Below are positions 17,016 to 25,209 of a stretch of 44,164 bases of DNA, one piece after another. The DNA comes from Rhizobiaceae bacterium (lineage in GTDB: Bacteria; Pseudomonadota; Alphaproteobacteria; Rhizobiales; Rhizobiaceae). The notes under the pieces are model-generated. The model was not told the origin of the DNA. It worked only from the letters and a program-made list of their open reading frames with translations, and searched no databases. The stretch spans positions 1 through 44,164 of the forward strand of contig JAIXTO010000151.1 of assembly GCA_027483885.1 (NCBI GenBank). The letters run 5' to 3'. Position numbers and translations under genes: made by a program. Position 1 is the stretch's first letter, and the number at the start of each line of letters is the position of its first letter.

Positions 17016-18407
17016 ATGACCTACAAGACGACAATCGAACAGACGGTTTTCCGCTTCGATGATCTGAAGACATTGCTGGCCAAGGCCACGCCGGAGCGAT
17101 CCGGCGATCAGCTGGCCGGCATTGCCGCCGATGGACCGGTGGAACGGCTGGCAGCGCAGATGGCGCTGGCCGACCTGCCGCTCAAGGCGTTCCTGAACGA
17201 GGAGCTTATTCCAGCCGATGAAGACGAGGTCTCCCGCCTGATCCTTGATCAGCATGATCCCAGGGCATTTGCCGCAATTTCAACCTTGACCGTCGGAGAA
17301 TTGCGGGAATGGTTGCTGAGGCCGGAGACGACGCAGGACCGCCTGGAAGCGGTCTGCTGGGGGCTGACGCCGGAAATGGTGGCGGCCGTCTCGAAGATCA
17401 TGCGGCTGCAGGACATGATCGCGGTGTCAGCCAAGCGCCGCGTGGTCACCCGCTTTCGCAGTACCGTCGGCCTTGGCGGGCGCCTTTCGACCCGCAACCA
17501 GCCGAACCACCCGACCGATGACAGCCGCGGGATCATTGCATCGGCAATCGATGGGTTGCTGATGGGCTCGGGAGATGCCGTGATCGGCGTCAACCCGGCA
17601 ACCGACAGCACCGAGGATTATATCCGCATCGTCACCCTGCTCGACGAACTGCGCGAAAAGCTCGCAATCCCAACCCAGACCTGTTGCCTGGGCCACGTGA
17701 CGACGGCGATCGAAGCGATCGAAAGACAGGCTCCCGTCGACCTCGTTTTCCAGTCGGTGGCGGGATCGGAAAAGGCCAACAGGGGCTTTGGCGTCGATCT
17801 GGCGCTGCTGAGGCAAGCGCATGATGCCGGCCGGTCGCTGAAGCGCGGCATGCCGGGGGCGAATATCATGTATTTCGAAACCGGCCAGGGTGCAGCGCTG
17901 TCGGCGGATGCGCATTTCGGCGTCGACCAGCAGACCATGGAAACGCGCGCCTACGCGGTCGCGCGCGAGTTCAATCCGATGCTCGTCAACACCGTCGTTG
18001 GCTTTATCGGCCCCGAATATCTGTTCAACGGCAAGCAGATCATTCGCGCCGGCATCGAGGACCATTTCTGCGGCAAGATGCTGGGCCTGCCGATGGGTGT
18101 CGATGTCTGCTACACGAACCATGCCGATGCCGACCAGGAAGACATGGATACGCTGCTGACGCTGCTCTGTGCGGCCAACGTCAATTTCGTCATCACCGTG
18201 CCCGGCGCCGATGACATCATGCTGAATTATCAATCGCTTTCCCATCACGATGCCGTCTATTGCCGCGAAACATTGAAGCGGCCGCCTGCACCGGAATTCG
18301 AGACATGGCTTGCCGAGATAGGCCTGACAGATCGTGACGGCACCTTGGTTGGCGAGCCGGCTGCCCTGTCAAACTATGTCCGCAGCAGCGCATTGATCGG
18401 AGCGTAA
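17016..18407 (+). CDS. eutB: Ethanolamine ammonia-lyase, large subunit
   Basis: 463-residue heavy chain of the adenosylcobalamin-dependent enzyme that converts ethanolamine to acetaldehyde and ammonia. Recognisable family segments are GDAVIGVNPATDSTEDYIRI, CCLGHVTTAIEAIERQAPVD, YFETGQGAALSADAHFG, FIGPEYLFNGKQIIRAG and CYTNHADADQEDMD. Aligning by eye with the E. coli protein (MKLKTTLF) favours ATG 17016, with ribosome site GGGTGAG, over GTG 17004. It forms a complex with the EutC product encoded one base further on. No microcompartment shell, EutA reactivase or acetaldehyde dehydrogenase gene accompanies it in the window. Confidence 0.96.
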   Translation: MTYKTTIEQTVFRFDDLKTLLAKATPERSGDQLAGIAADGPVERLAAQMALADLPLKAFLNEELIPADEDEVSRLILDQHDPRAFAAISTLTVGELREWLLRPETTQDRLEAVCWGLTPEMVAAVSKIMRLQDMIAVSAKRRVVTRFRSTVGLGGRLSTRNQPNHPTDDSRGIIASAIDGLLMGSGDAVIGVNPATDSTEDYIRIVTLLDELREKLAIPTQTCCLGHVTTAIEAIERQAPVDLVFQSVAGSEKANRGFGVDLALLRQAHDAGRSLKRGMPGANIMYFETGQGAALSADAHFGVDQQTMETRAYAVAREFNPMLVNTVVGFIGPEYLFNGKQIIRAGIEDHFCGKMLGLPMGVDVCYTNHADADQEDMDTLLTLLCAANVNFVITVPGADDIMLNYQSLSHHDAVYCRETLKRPPAPEFETWLAEIGLTDRDGTLVGEPAALSNYVRSSALIGA

Positions 18408-18408
18408 G

Positions 18409-19212
18409 ATGACAAAGGCGATTAATTCCGCACCAGTCCTCATGGTGGAGACCGAAGCGCGAGACGACAGGCGGGTACCAGACCTGCGCAGCATGACGGA
18501 TGCACGCGTCTCGCTCGGCCGCCATGGCGGGGGGCTTCCGACGCAGGCGCAATTGTCCTTCCTGCTCGATCACGCAAGGGCCCGCGAAGCGGTCTGGGCA
18601 AGCGTCGACTGGACGGTGCTGGCCGAGCGGCTGGAACAGGCCGGGCTTACCGTGCTTCAGGCCGACAGCTTGGCAGAAAACCGCAGCATCTACGTCCGCC
18701 GTCCTGATCTCGGGCGGCTCCTGTCTGAGGACGCCGAAAAGCGCCTTAGAGACATTGCGGCGGACAAAAATTTTGATATCGCCATCGTTGTGGCCGATGG
18801 CTTGTCGTCGAGCGCTGTCGATATCAATGCCGTGCCGCTGATCGCGGCCCTCACTCCGAAGCTTGCGAGCCTTGGCCTGAAACCCGCGCCGGTGGTTCTG
18901 GCAAGTCAGGCGCGGGTTGCGATCGGCGATCCCGTCGGCGCGGCCCTTGGCGTAAAACTGTCGATTGTGCTGGTGGGCGAACGCCCCGGTCTTTCCGCCG
19001 CAGACAGCCTCGGCGCCTATGTGACGCTGGATCCGAAGCCCGGCACCAGCGATTCCAGCCGCAACTGCGTGTCCAACATCCGCGACGGCGGACTGGCCAT
19101 CCACGAAGCCGCAGACATCATCGCATCTCTCGTGCGCGACATGCTGCGCACAAACGTCAGCGGTGTCGCGCTGAAAGCTGCGGTCTCAAAGCTTTCGAAC
19201 TGGTCAAGTTGA
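18409..19212 (+). CDS. eutC: Ethanolamine ammonia-lyase, small subunit
   Basis: 267-residue light chain that completes the cobalamin-binding active site of the lyase. Segments typical of the family are MTDARVSLGRHGGGLPTQAQ, LSFLLDHARAREAVW, VVADGLSSSAVDINAVPLI, VGERPGLSAADSLGAYVTLD and SNIRDGGLAIHEAADIIASL. It is a little shorter than the enterobacterial protein at its N-terminus, as in most organisms without the Eut microcompartment. It is the last gene of the operon. The 163 bases after it hold no clear terminator. Confidence 0.96.
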   Translation: MTKAINSAPVLMVETEARDDRRVPDLRSMTDARVSLGRHGGGLPTQAQLSFLLDHARAREAVWASVDWTVLAERLEQAGLTVLQADSLAENRSIYVRRPDLGRLLSEDAEKRLRDIAADKNFDIAIVVADGLSSSAVDINAVPLIAALTPKLASLGLKPAPVVLASQARVAIGDPVGAALGVKLSIVLVGERPGLSAADSLGAYVTLDPKPGTSDSSRNCVSNIRDGGLAIHEAADIIASLVRDMLRTNVSGVALKAAVSKLSNWSS

Positions 19213-19375
19213 GAAGAATGTCCGGTTGGATACCAGATTCTATCGTGATGGGAGGGAGATCCGAGACCCAGCGCCCGCCATCTGCGATTTGTTGAGCAAG
19301 ACAGAAGGGCGCGACATATTTGCCCAGCTGCGCCCTGGCAAATGAGCGCGCAAGCGTTCCTACCCACGCAGCCAC

Positions 19376-19870
19376 TTAGCCGGACACCTCGGTTGGATGT
19401 GCCAGCGGCAGCATGCCGCGATAGATGCCGGGGACGGATCCCTCGATCGGAATGGCGCCAACGCTTCGGCGATAAAATTCCATCGGTCCCGCGCCTCCGA
19501 TGACGCCATAGGGATAACCCTGCGCATACATATCGAGAAGCGTTTCCAGGAGAAGGGCGTGGCCGATGCCTTGTCCGCGCCCGGCCTGGTCGACGCCTGT
19601 CGGGCCGAAGAAGCCTTTTGCGGTCGCCTCGTGGCAGGCAAAGCCCAGAAGTTCGTCATTTTTGACAGCGATAAAGCAGGTGGTCGGCTGGCGCATGGTG
19701 GCAACGGTGGCTTCTGCCGCCCACCCTGCCCCGAAGCGCGGCTCTATCCACGCGGTCAATGCCGGCAGTTCCGGCACCAGAACGCGCCGGATCACCACCC
19801 CCTGTTCTGCCATGCGGGCGTCAAGCGCGGCGTCGCGTTTCAGTTCGTAGAGTTTGACGAGCATATCCAT
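19376..19870 (-). CDS. GNAT-family N-acetyltransferase
   Basis: 164-residue acyltransferase. The acetyl-CoA loop is VDQAGRGQGIGHALLLETLL (motif A), followed by a motif B-like stretch GYPYGVIGGAGPMEFYRRSV. The N-terminal half includes CFIAVKNDELLGFACHEATA. It starts 20 bases after the permease stop of the sugar-type transporter and on the same strand, so it is very likely the last gene of that operon. It may acetylate the imported compound, for example an amino sugar, or protect against it. Acceptor unknown. Confidence 0.88.
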   Translation of the reverse strand: MDMLVKLYELKRDAALDARMAEQGVVIRRVLVPELPALTAWIEPRFGAGWAAEATVATMRQPTTCFIAVKNDELLGFACHEATAKGFFGPTGVDQAGRGQGIGHALLLETLLDMYAQGYPYGVIGGAGPMEFYRRSVGAIPIEGSVPGIYRGMLPLAHPTEVSG

Positions 19871-19890
19871 GGGTCTGTTCCTTAAAAGTA

Positions 19891-20769
19891 TCAGCCTTTG
19901 ACCGCACCGGCTGTCAGGCCGGCCACGATGCGCCGCTGGAAAACGAGCACCACGGCAATAAGCGGCAAGGTTACGGTAACGGAGGCCGCCATGATCTGCC
20001 CGAAGGGATATTCATAACGGCTGGTGCCTGCAATCAGCCCGATGGCGACAGGCACGGTGCGGTTTTCATCCGTGAGCGTGAAGGTCAACGCAAACAGAAA
20101 CTCGTTCCACGCGAGAATGAAGGCAAGAATGCCGGTGCTCGCCAGCGACGGCCCCATCAGCGGCAGCAGAATCTTCATCAGGATGCGAAAATGCGAGCAG
20201 CCGTCGATGATGGCGGCCTCTTCCAGTTCCCGCGGAAACTCACGGATAAAGGTGGTGAGGATCCATGTCGTGAACGGCACGGTCGAGAGAAGATAGGTGA
20301 GGATTAGCGCGCTTGGGCGGTTGAACAGTCCCAGCCAGTTGATCAGTTCGAAGAGGCCAGACAGGACCACGACCTGCGGAAAGATCGAGATCATCAGCAC
20401 GATCATCAGCATGGCACGCCGCTGCGGAAAATCGATCCGGCCAAGGGCATACGCTGCCGAGATGCCGATGATGAGGGACAGCAAAGTGGTGGAAACCGCG
20501 ACATAGGCCGAGTTCAGCAGTGACCCCATGAAGATGGGATTGTCGATCAGCTGCCGGTAATAGGTAAAATCAAGCGCCGGCAATAGCGCCGAACGATAAA
20601 GTGCGGCGCCTTGTTTGGTGGAGGACACGAAGGCCCAGTAATAGGGGAAAAGGGTATAGATGAGCACGAGCAGCAGCGCAAAAATCTGCAGGCCGCGCAC
20701 GACCCGGCGTTTCAGCCGGTAAAAGGAAGCAGGCTTGCGGGGGGCTCGTTGGGCGATTGCATTTTGCAT
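19891..20769 (-). CDS. CUT1 sugar-type ABC permease, MalG-like
   Basis: 292-residue inner-membrane permease. The first helix (LQIFALLLVLIYTLFPYYWA) and the coupling loop EEAAIIDGCSHFRILMKILLPL are standard for MalG/UgpE-type proteins. The C-terminus QRRIVAGLTAGAVKG is the usual ending. It follows its partner permease by three bases and is followed by the GNAT gene. It carries a sugar, polyol or similar solute together with the MalF-like partner. Confidence 0.92.
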   Translation of the reverse strand: MQNAIAQRAPRKPASFYRLKRRVVRGLQIFALLLVLIYTLFPYYWAFVSSTKQGAALYRSALLPALDFTYYRQLIDNPIFMGSLLNSAYVAVSTTLLSLIIGISAAYALGRIDFPQRRAMLMIVLMISIFPQVVVLSGLFELINWLGLFNRPSALILTYLLSTVPFTTWILTTFIREFPRELEEAAIIDGCSHFRILMKILLPLMGPSLASTGILAFILAWNEFLFALTFTLTDENRTVPVAIGLIAGTSRYEYPFGQIMAASVTVTLPLIAVVLVFQRRIVAGLTAGAVKG

Positions 20770-20772
20770 GGA

Positions 20773-21663
20773 TCAGGTCCCCGCCGCCTTGTCGAGGCGC
20801 AAGACCCCGATGATGATGATTGCGACGAAAGCGACCAGCAGAAAGACCCAGGTCGATGCCGCAGAGCCGACGCCGAGTTCCTGAAAACTGATGAGCCGGT
20901 CGCGCGCATAGATCGACACGGTCATGACGTTTTCGTTGCTGGCCGCCAGCACATAGGCCAGATCGAACATGCGCAGGGCATCGAGAACCCGAAACAGCAC
21001 GGCAACCCCGATAGCTGGCCGCAGCATGGGCAGCGTGATTGACCAGAAGCGTTTCCACGCCGGGATGCCGTCTACGTCGGCGGCTTCAAATATTTCAGGC
21101 GAAATCAGCTGCAGCCCGGCAAGGATCAGCAGCACCATGAATGGCGTCGTCATCCAGACATCGACGAAGATCACGACGCCCATGATCAGCGAACTGCTGG
21201 CAGTCCAGGCAATGCCGTGGTCGACAAGGCCGAGCCCGGAGAGCACCTTGTTGATGACGCCGAACTGGTCGTTGAGCATCCATTCCCACATCTTCGTGGC
21301 CACCACGACGGGAATGGCCCAGGGCACCAGAATGGCAGCGCGCGCCAGCCCGCGGCCGGGAATGGCGGAGTTGAGCAGAAGCGCGATCGCCAGTCCAAGC
21401 ACCGTCTCGATTGCAACCGAGATCGCGGCGAAAATCAGCGTATTCTTAACGGCAATCCACCAGCTGCGATCCTGGAGGATCTCGATGAAATTATCGAAGC
21501 CGACCATGGAATACACCGAGGGCTCATCGAGATAGGCGTCGGTGAAGGAGAAGAAGAAGGTGCGGGCGAGCGGCCAGACGGCAACCAGCAGGATGACGGC
21601 GATGACGGGAAGGAGAAAGAGCCAGGCGTCCCTGTGGTCACGGCGTGCAAGTCTGGCGCTCAT
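20773..21663 (-). CDS. CUT1 sugar-type ABC permease, MalF/UgpA-like
   Basis: 296-residue permease. Early helix DAWLFLLPVIAVILLVAVWP, then FFFSFTDAYL, and a coupling loop EAADVDGIPAWKRFWSITLP. ATG 21663 overlaps the ATPase stop by four bases; the frame stays open far upstream but only as a shadow of the ATPase gene. It pairs with the MalG-like permease encoded next. Confidence 0.92.
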   Translation of the reverse strand: MSARLARRDHRDAWLFLLPVIAVILLVAVWPLARTFFFSFTDAYLDEPSVYSMVGFDNFIEILQDRSWWIAVKNTLIFAAISVAIETVLGLAIALLLNSAIPGRGLARAAILVPWAIPVVVATKMWEWMLNDQFGVINKVLSGLGLVDHGIAWTASSSLIMGVVIFVDVWMTTPFMVLLILAGLQLISPEIFEAADVDGIPAWKRFWSITLPMLRPAIGVAVLFRVLDALRMFDLAYVLAASNENVMTVSIYARDRLISFQELGVGSAASTWVFLLVAFVAIIIIGVLRLDKAAGT

Positions 21664-22769
21664 GGCAGAGGGGCCTCCGCCGCCATTTTTTGCAAGCCGG
21701 CGAGCGCAATACGCCGGCCGTCGCCTGCAAAGGCAAAAACGGCCGCATCGGCAAAATCCAGCCCCACGGGTTTCCCGATCCTGTCCGGCGAAGGAGCCTC
21801 CGGCAACCGGATCACCCAGACGGTATCGTCGCTGATCCGGCAATAGCCGAAATGCTCGTGCCCGAGATCCTCGATACGCTCGAGGATGCAGACCATGCGG
21901 CCATCACCTTCTGCAACCAGACGCAGCCCCTCCGGGCGAATGCCGATTTCGGTAATGGGATTTTCAAGATCACTGCTTGCCAATGCCAGCGAGAGATTAC
22001 CGGCGCCAACAATCCGGCCGGCAGTCGCTTGCGAGGATACGCCCATGAAATTCATGCGCGGACTGCCGATGAAGCCTGCCACGAAGCGATTGTCCGGCGC
22101 GTGATAGAGTTGCTGCGGTGTTCCGACCTGCTCGATGCGACCGTGGTTGAGGACGACGATGCGGTCTGCCAGCGTCATGGCTTCCGACTGGTCATGCGTC
22201 ACATAGATCATCGTCGTCTTCAAGTCATTGTGAAGCCTTGCGATTTCCAGCCGCATTTCCATGCGCAGGTCCGAATCGAGGTTTGACAACGGCTCGTCGA
22301 AGAGAAAAATTTCCGGCTGGCGCACCAGCGCCCTACCGATCGCCACCCGTTGCCGCTGGCCGCCGGACAATTCCCGGGGCCGGCGATCCATGAGGTGATC
22401 GACCTTCAGCATGCGCGCTACGCTCAAAACCTTCTGGCTGACGGCTTCCTTCGCCATACCAAGCGTTTCCAGCGCAAAGCCGATATTGCGGGCAACGCTC
22501 ATATGCGGATAGAGCGCATAGGATTGAAAGACGAAGGCAACGCCGCGGCGCGAGGCCGGAACGTCGGTCACGTCGTCTCCGCCGATTGCAACAACGCCGT
22601 CAGTGGGCGCCACAAGGCCCGCCACGATACGCAGAAGGGTCGACTTTCCGCATCCAGAAGGGCCGACAAAAACCACGAACTCACCGTCGTCGATCTGCAG
22701 TTCGACACCTTGAATAACCGCGTGGGTGCCGAAACTTTTCGACACGGAGTGAAGGGAAACCGATGCCAT
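21660..22769 (-). CDS. ATPase of the first CUT1 importer (UgpC/MalK type)
   Basis: 369-residue ATPase with all motifs intact: Walker A GPSGCGKST, Q-loop FQSYALYPHM, signature LSGGQRQRVAIGRAL, Walker B FLFDEPLSNLD and H-loop VTHDQ. The C-terminal ~130 residues form the MalK-type regulatory TOBE region (FIGSPRMNFMGV, GIRPEGLRLV). It lies between the binding-protein gene and the permeases. A 106-base gap with a hairpin separates it from the former. Confidence 0.93.
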   Translation of the reverse strand: MASVSLHSVSKSFGTHAVIQGVELQIDDGEFVVFVGPSGCGKSTLLRIVAGLVAPTDGVVAIGGDDVTDVPASRRGVAFVFQSYALYPHMSVARNIGFALETLGMAKEAVSQKVLSVARMLKVDHLMDRRPRELSGGQRQRVAIGRALVRQPEIFLFDEPLSNLDSDLRMEMRLEIARLHNDLKTTMIYVTHDQSEAMTLADRIVVLNHGRIEQVGTPQQLYHAPDNRFVAGFIGSPRMNFMGVSSQATAGRIVGAGNLSLALASSDLENPITEIGIRPEGLRLVAEGDGRMVCILERIEDLGHEHFGYCRISDDTVWVIRLPEAPSPDRIGKPVGLDFADAAVFAFAGDGRRIALAGLQKMAAEAPLP

Positions 22770-22830
22770 TTTTCACCTGGGCTCGTCAGAACAGAAGGCG
22801 CGCGCCCATGACAGGGCGGCGACACAGAGG

Positions 22831-22862
22831 GCGAGAGCCGGTCCTTCAAGACCGCCTCTCGC
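22831..22862 (-). terminator. Hairpin between binding-protein and ATPase genes
   Basis: Thirteen-base arms (22831-22843 and 22850-22862) pair with one mismatch around a 6-base loop. It lies just after the stop of the binding-protein gene, with no U-tract behind it. It is probably an mRNA-stability or attenuation element that favours the binding protein, like the hairpins at 8396 and 28149. Confidence 0.5.
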
Positions 22863-22875
22863 ATTCAAGCCAGGT

Positions 22876-24132
22876 TCAGCGGCTTTCCTTCAGTTTTTCC
22901 AGACGCGCTGCCAAGGTCTTCAACCCCGATTTCACGTCGCCGTTTCCAGACAACATGTCGTGGACGGTCCGATAGAAGGCCTGCGACACGCGGTTATAGC
23001 TGGTGCCGGTATAGCCGGAGGGACGCACGGCGCTATCGGCAAAGGCCTGCTGGTTGTCCTTGAGGAAGGGGATGGTTGCCAGCACTTCGGGGTCACTGTA
23101 GAGCGCCGGGATCGACGGATTGACCGCATCCTTCAGCGCGCGCTTTTTCTGCATGTCCGGGCCGGTGATGAAGTTGACGAAATCAGCGGCAACGCCCGGC
23201 TTGGCGCTGTATTTGGAAACACCGTAATACATCGGGCCGAGGCAACCGCTGGATTTCTGGCCGGCACTGCCGACCGGCAGCGGCATCACGCCGACCTTGT
23301 CGATGACAGCGCTGCCTTCCTTGTGCGACGTGCCCCAGACATAGGGCCAGTTGCGGTGGAACACGGCATTGCCGGATTCAAACACGGCGCGCGAGGCTTC
23401 CTCGTCATAGTTCAGCGTGCCCTCCGGGCTGATCGAGCCGATCCAGCCTTTGGCCTTCTCGATGGCTTCGGCAGCCTTCGGATTGTCGATCGTCACCTTG
23501 CCGTCGTCGGAAATGATCGTGCCGCCGCCGTTCGATGCAATGAGTTCGATGGCGTCGCAGGTCAGGCCTTCGTAGCTTTTGGCCTGCCAGGCATAGCCCC
23601 ACATTTCGCTTTTACCGGCTGCGCGTTCCTTGTCCTGGATTTCCTTGGCCGTGGCGGCCAGTTCATCCCAGGTCTTGGGCTGTGGCTTGCCGTATTTCTC
23701 CAGAAGATCCTTGCGGTAGAACATCAGCCCGACGTCCATATAGGCCGGCATTGCCACCAGGTGTCCGTCGAGCTTTGCGGCAGCAAGGGTGGAGGCGAAG
23801 TGTTTGTCCTGATCGGCTTGCGGGATTGTCGCCTTCAGGTCGAGCAGGCCGTTCTTGAACATGCCGAGCCAGATGACATCGAGAAACAGCACGTCGATGT
23901 CGGTCGATTTTGCCGCCAGCAGCTGCTGATAGATCGGGATCGCGTCATCCAGAAGCGCGGGCATCTTGTTGATCTTTGCTTCGTTGCCTGTCTTTTCCTT
24001 CCAGGCATCGGCGACGCTGGTGCAAAGTTCGAACTCCGTCGGCGCGCAGAACACGGAAATCGTCTCGGCATGCGAGGTTCCGCTCCAGAGAGCTGCGGAC
24101 AGCGCCAGGGCGGCAAGGCTCTTCTTAAACAT
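22876..24132 (-). CDS. Periplasmic binding protein of the first CUT1 importer
   Basis: 418-residue family 1 solute-binding protein. MFKKSLAALALSAALWSGTS followed by HAE is a Sec signal with a cleavage site after the Ala. The mature part shows family features such as DVLFLDVIWLGMFKNGLLDL and AMPAYMDVGLMFYRKDLLEK. ATG 24132 has the ribosome site AAGGGAAC; an upstream extension to 24165 would spoil the signal peptide. It is the first gene of the operon, behind a promoter with an operator between its hexamers. The ligand is probably a saccharide or sugar derivative. The exact ligand is unknown. Confidence 0.92.
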   Translation of the reverse strand: MFKKSLAALALSAALWSGTSHAETISVFCAPTEFELCTSVADAWKEKTGNEAKINKMPALLDDAIPIYQQLLAAKSTDIDVLFLDVIWLGMFKNGLLDLKATIPQADQDKHFASTLAAAKLDGHLVAMPAYMDVGLMFYRKDLLEKYGKPQPKTWDELAATAKEIQDKERAAGKSEMWGYAWQAKSYEGLTCDAIELIASNGGGTIISDDGKVTIDNPKAAEAIEKAKGWIGSISPEGTLNYDEEASRAVFESGNAVFHRNWPYVWGTSHKEGSAVIDKVGVMPLPVGSAGQKSSGCLGPMYYGVSKYSAKPGVAADFVNFITGPDMQKKRALKDAVNPSIPALYSDPEVLATIPFLKDNQQAFADSAVRPSGYTGTSYNRVSQAFYRTVHDMLSGNGDVKSGLKTLAARLEKLKESR

Positions 24133-24190
24133 GAATAGTTCCCTTGATTGTGATAGATCTGACATCTTCGGAACTCTCCGGTTCCCTGCG

Positions 24191-24222
24191 ATAATAGGAC
24201 TGGTTATGACCAGTCATGTCAA
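24191..24222 (-). promoter_or_regulatory. Sigma-70-type promoter of the first CUT1 operon
   Basis: On the minus strand TTGACA (24222-24217) and TATTAT (24196-24191) are separated by 20 bases, about 60 bases before the binding-protein start. The spacer is longer than ideal. It contains the palindrome at 24198-24215, so a bound GntR protein would block polymerase. Confidence 0.5.
24198..24215. promoter_or_regulatory. Operator palindrome for the HutC-type GntR regulator
   Basis: GACTGGT-TATG-ACCAGTC, perfect 7-base arms with a 4-base centre. It lies between the divergent regulator (24290) and the binding-protein gene (24132). The TGGT/ACCA core suits the HutC branch of GntR regulators. Assignment is from position and symmetry. 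Confidence 0.7.
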
Positions 24223-24289
24223 CATAGGATGCGGAGGATTTTCGCGAGAGAATTCTGGGCGGACGTAAGGCCAAGGGGGAAAGCCGGAT

Positions 24290-25087
24290 TTGAAGACGCG
24301 TGGGGCTGACGATGTATTGGTTTCAACACAGGGTGCGGTTGATCGTGGCGATCCACGCCCGCTGCACAAGCAGGTTTATGAGGCGTTGCTGGCGGCAATC
24401 AGCGATGGCAGGCTGCCCTTGCGGGGCAAGCTCCCTTCAGAGCGGGAACTCGTGGATCTCTACGCCGTCAGCCGCATCACCATACGCCATGCGATCCGCG
24501 AACTGATCCAGCAGGGTGTGGTGCATAGCCAGCCGGGCAAAGGGCTTTATGTCACGGAGCGTGGTGGAAGCTTTGAGCTGCAGGTTCTCAAAAGCTTTAC
24601 CAGCATTGCGCTGGCCAATGGCAGAAATCCCGGCCACCAGTTGATCGAAGCCAGCCTTGTGCGCGCACCTTTGGAGGTCAGTCGCCCCCTGTTTCTCGGG
24701 CCGGGTGCGGAAGTGGTGGTTCTGTCGCGGCTGCGCCTGCTCGACAACATACCCGCGGTCATCCAGACGGACTGGATCCCGTCCGCGCGGGTGCCTGGAC
24801 TGCTGGACCTCGACTGGGGCGTCGCCAACCGCTCTCTTTATGAGGAACTGCGCCAACGCTATCAGATCTTCCCCAAGCGAGGGCAGACGACGCTCAGCGC
24901 CCGGCTGGCAAGCGACAATGAAGCCCGCCTGCTACAGCTACCGCCCCCGGCCGCTGTGCTCACCGTCGACCAGATCGCCTTCGATGACAGGAACCGGCCG
25001 GTGAATATGACAGCCCTTGCGCATCATCCTCTGCGCTATCCACTGACACTGCTGCAATCGGAAACCGGTGATTTCACCCAGTATTGA
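24290..25087 (+). CDS. GntR-family regulator, HutC/UTRA type
   Basis: 265 residues. The N-terminal winged helix is typical of GntR (RPLHKQVYEALLAAISDGRL, GKLPSERELVDLYAVSRITI, RHAIRELIQQGVVHSQPGKG). The C-terminal UTRA effector domain runs from about residue 105 (SLVRAPLEVSRPL, IPAVIQTDWIPS, LTVDQIAFDDRNRPVNM). The start is TTG 24290 with AAGGGGG upstream; no better ATG exists before the helix-turn-helix. It is divergent from the first CUT1 operon and almost certainly represses it through the palindrome at 24198-24215. UTRA domains often bind a phospho-sugar, which would be the inducer. Confidence 0.9.
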   Translation: MKTRGADDVLVSTQGAVDRGDPRPLHKQVYEALLAAISDGRLPLRGKLPSERELVDLYAVSRITIRHAIRELIQQGVVHSQPGKGLYVTERGGSFELQVLKSFTSIALANGRNPGHQLIEASLVRAPLEVSRPLFLGPGAEVVVLSRLRLLDNIPAVIQTDWIPSARVPGLLDLDWGVANRSLYEELRQRYQIFPKRGQTTLSARLASDNEARLLQLPPPAAVLTVDQIAFDDRNRPVNMTALAHHPLRYPLTLLQSETGDFTQY

Positions 25088-25209
25088 CAAGGGTCTCGGT
25101 TGCGACGCGGGGGGGGGTGGAGCGGCAGATCCGTTGCATCGTTTTCCTCCCTCAGAGCGTGTTCACGGCATCGGCGACTGAGATCCTGCGTTGATGCACA
25201 GCGATCGCA

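Noticed and set aside
6223..19212. Eut microcompartment or cobalamin riboswitch near eutBC
   Set aside because: No shell-protein genes, no eutA, and no recognisable B12-box in the gaps of the operon.
21664..21843. Extension of the MalF-like permease frame
   Set aside because: It lies inside the ATPase gene; ATG 21663 gives the normal permease N-terminus with a 4-base overlap.
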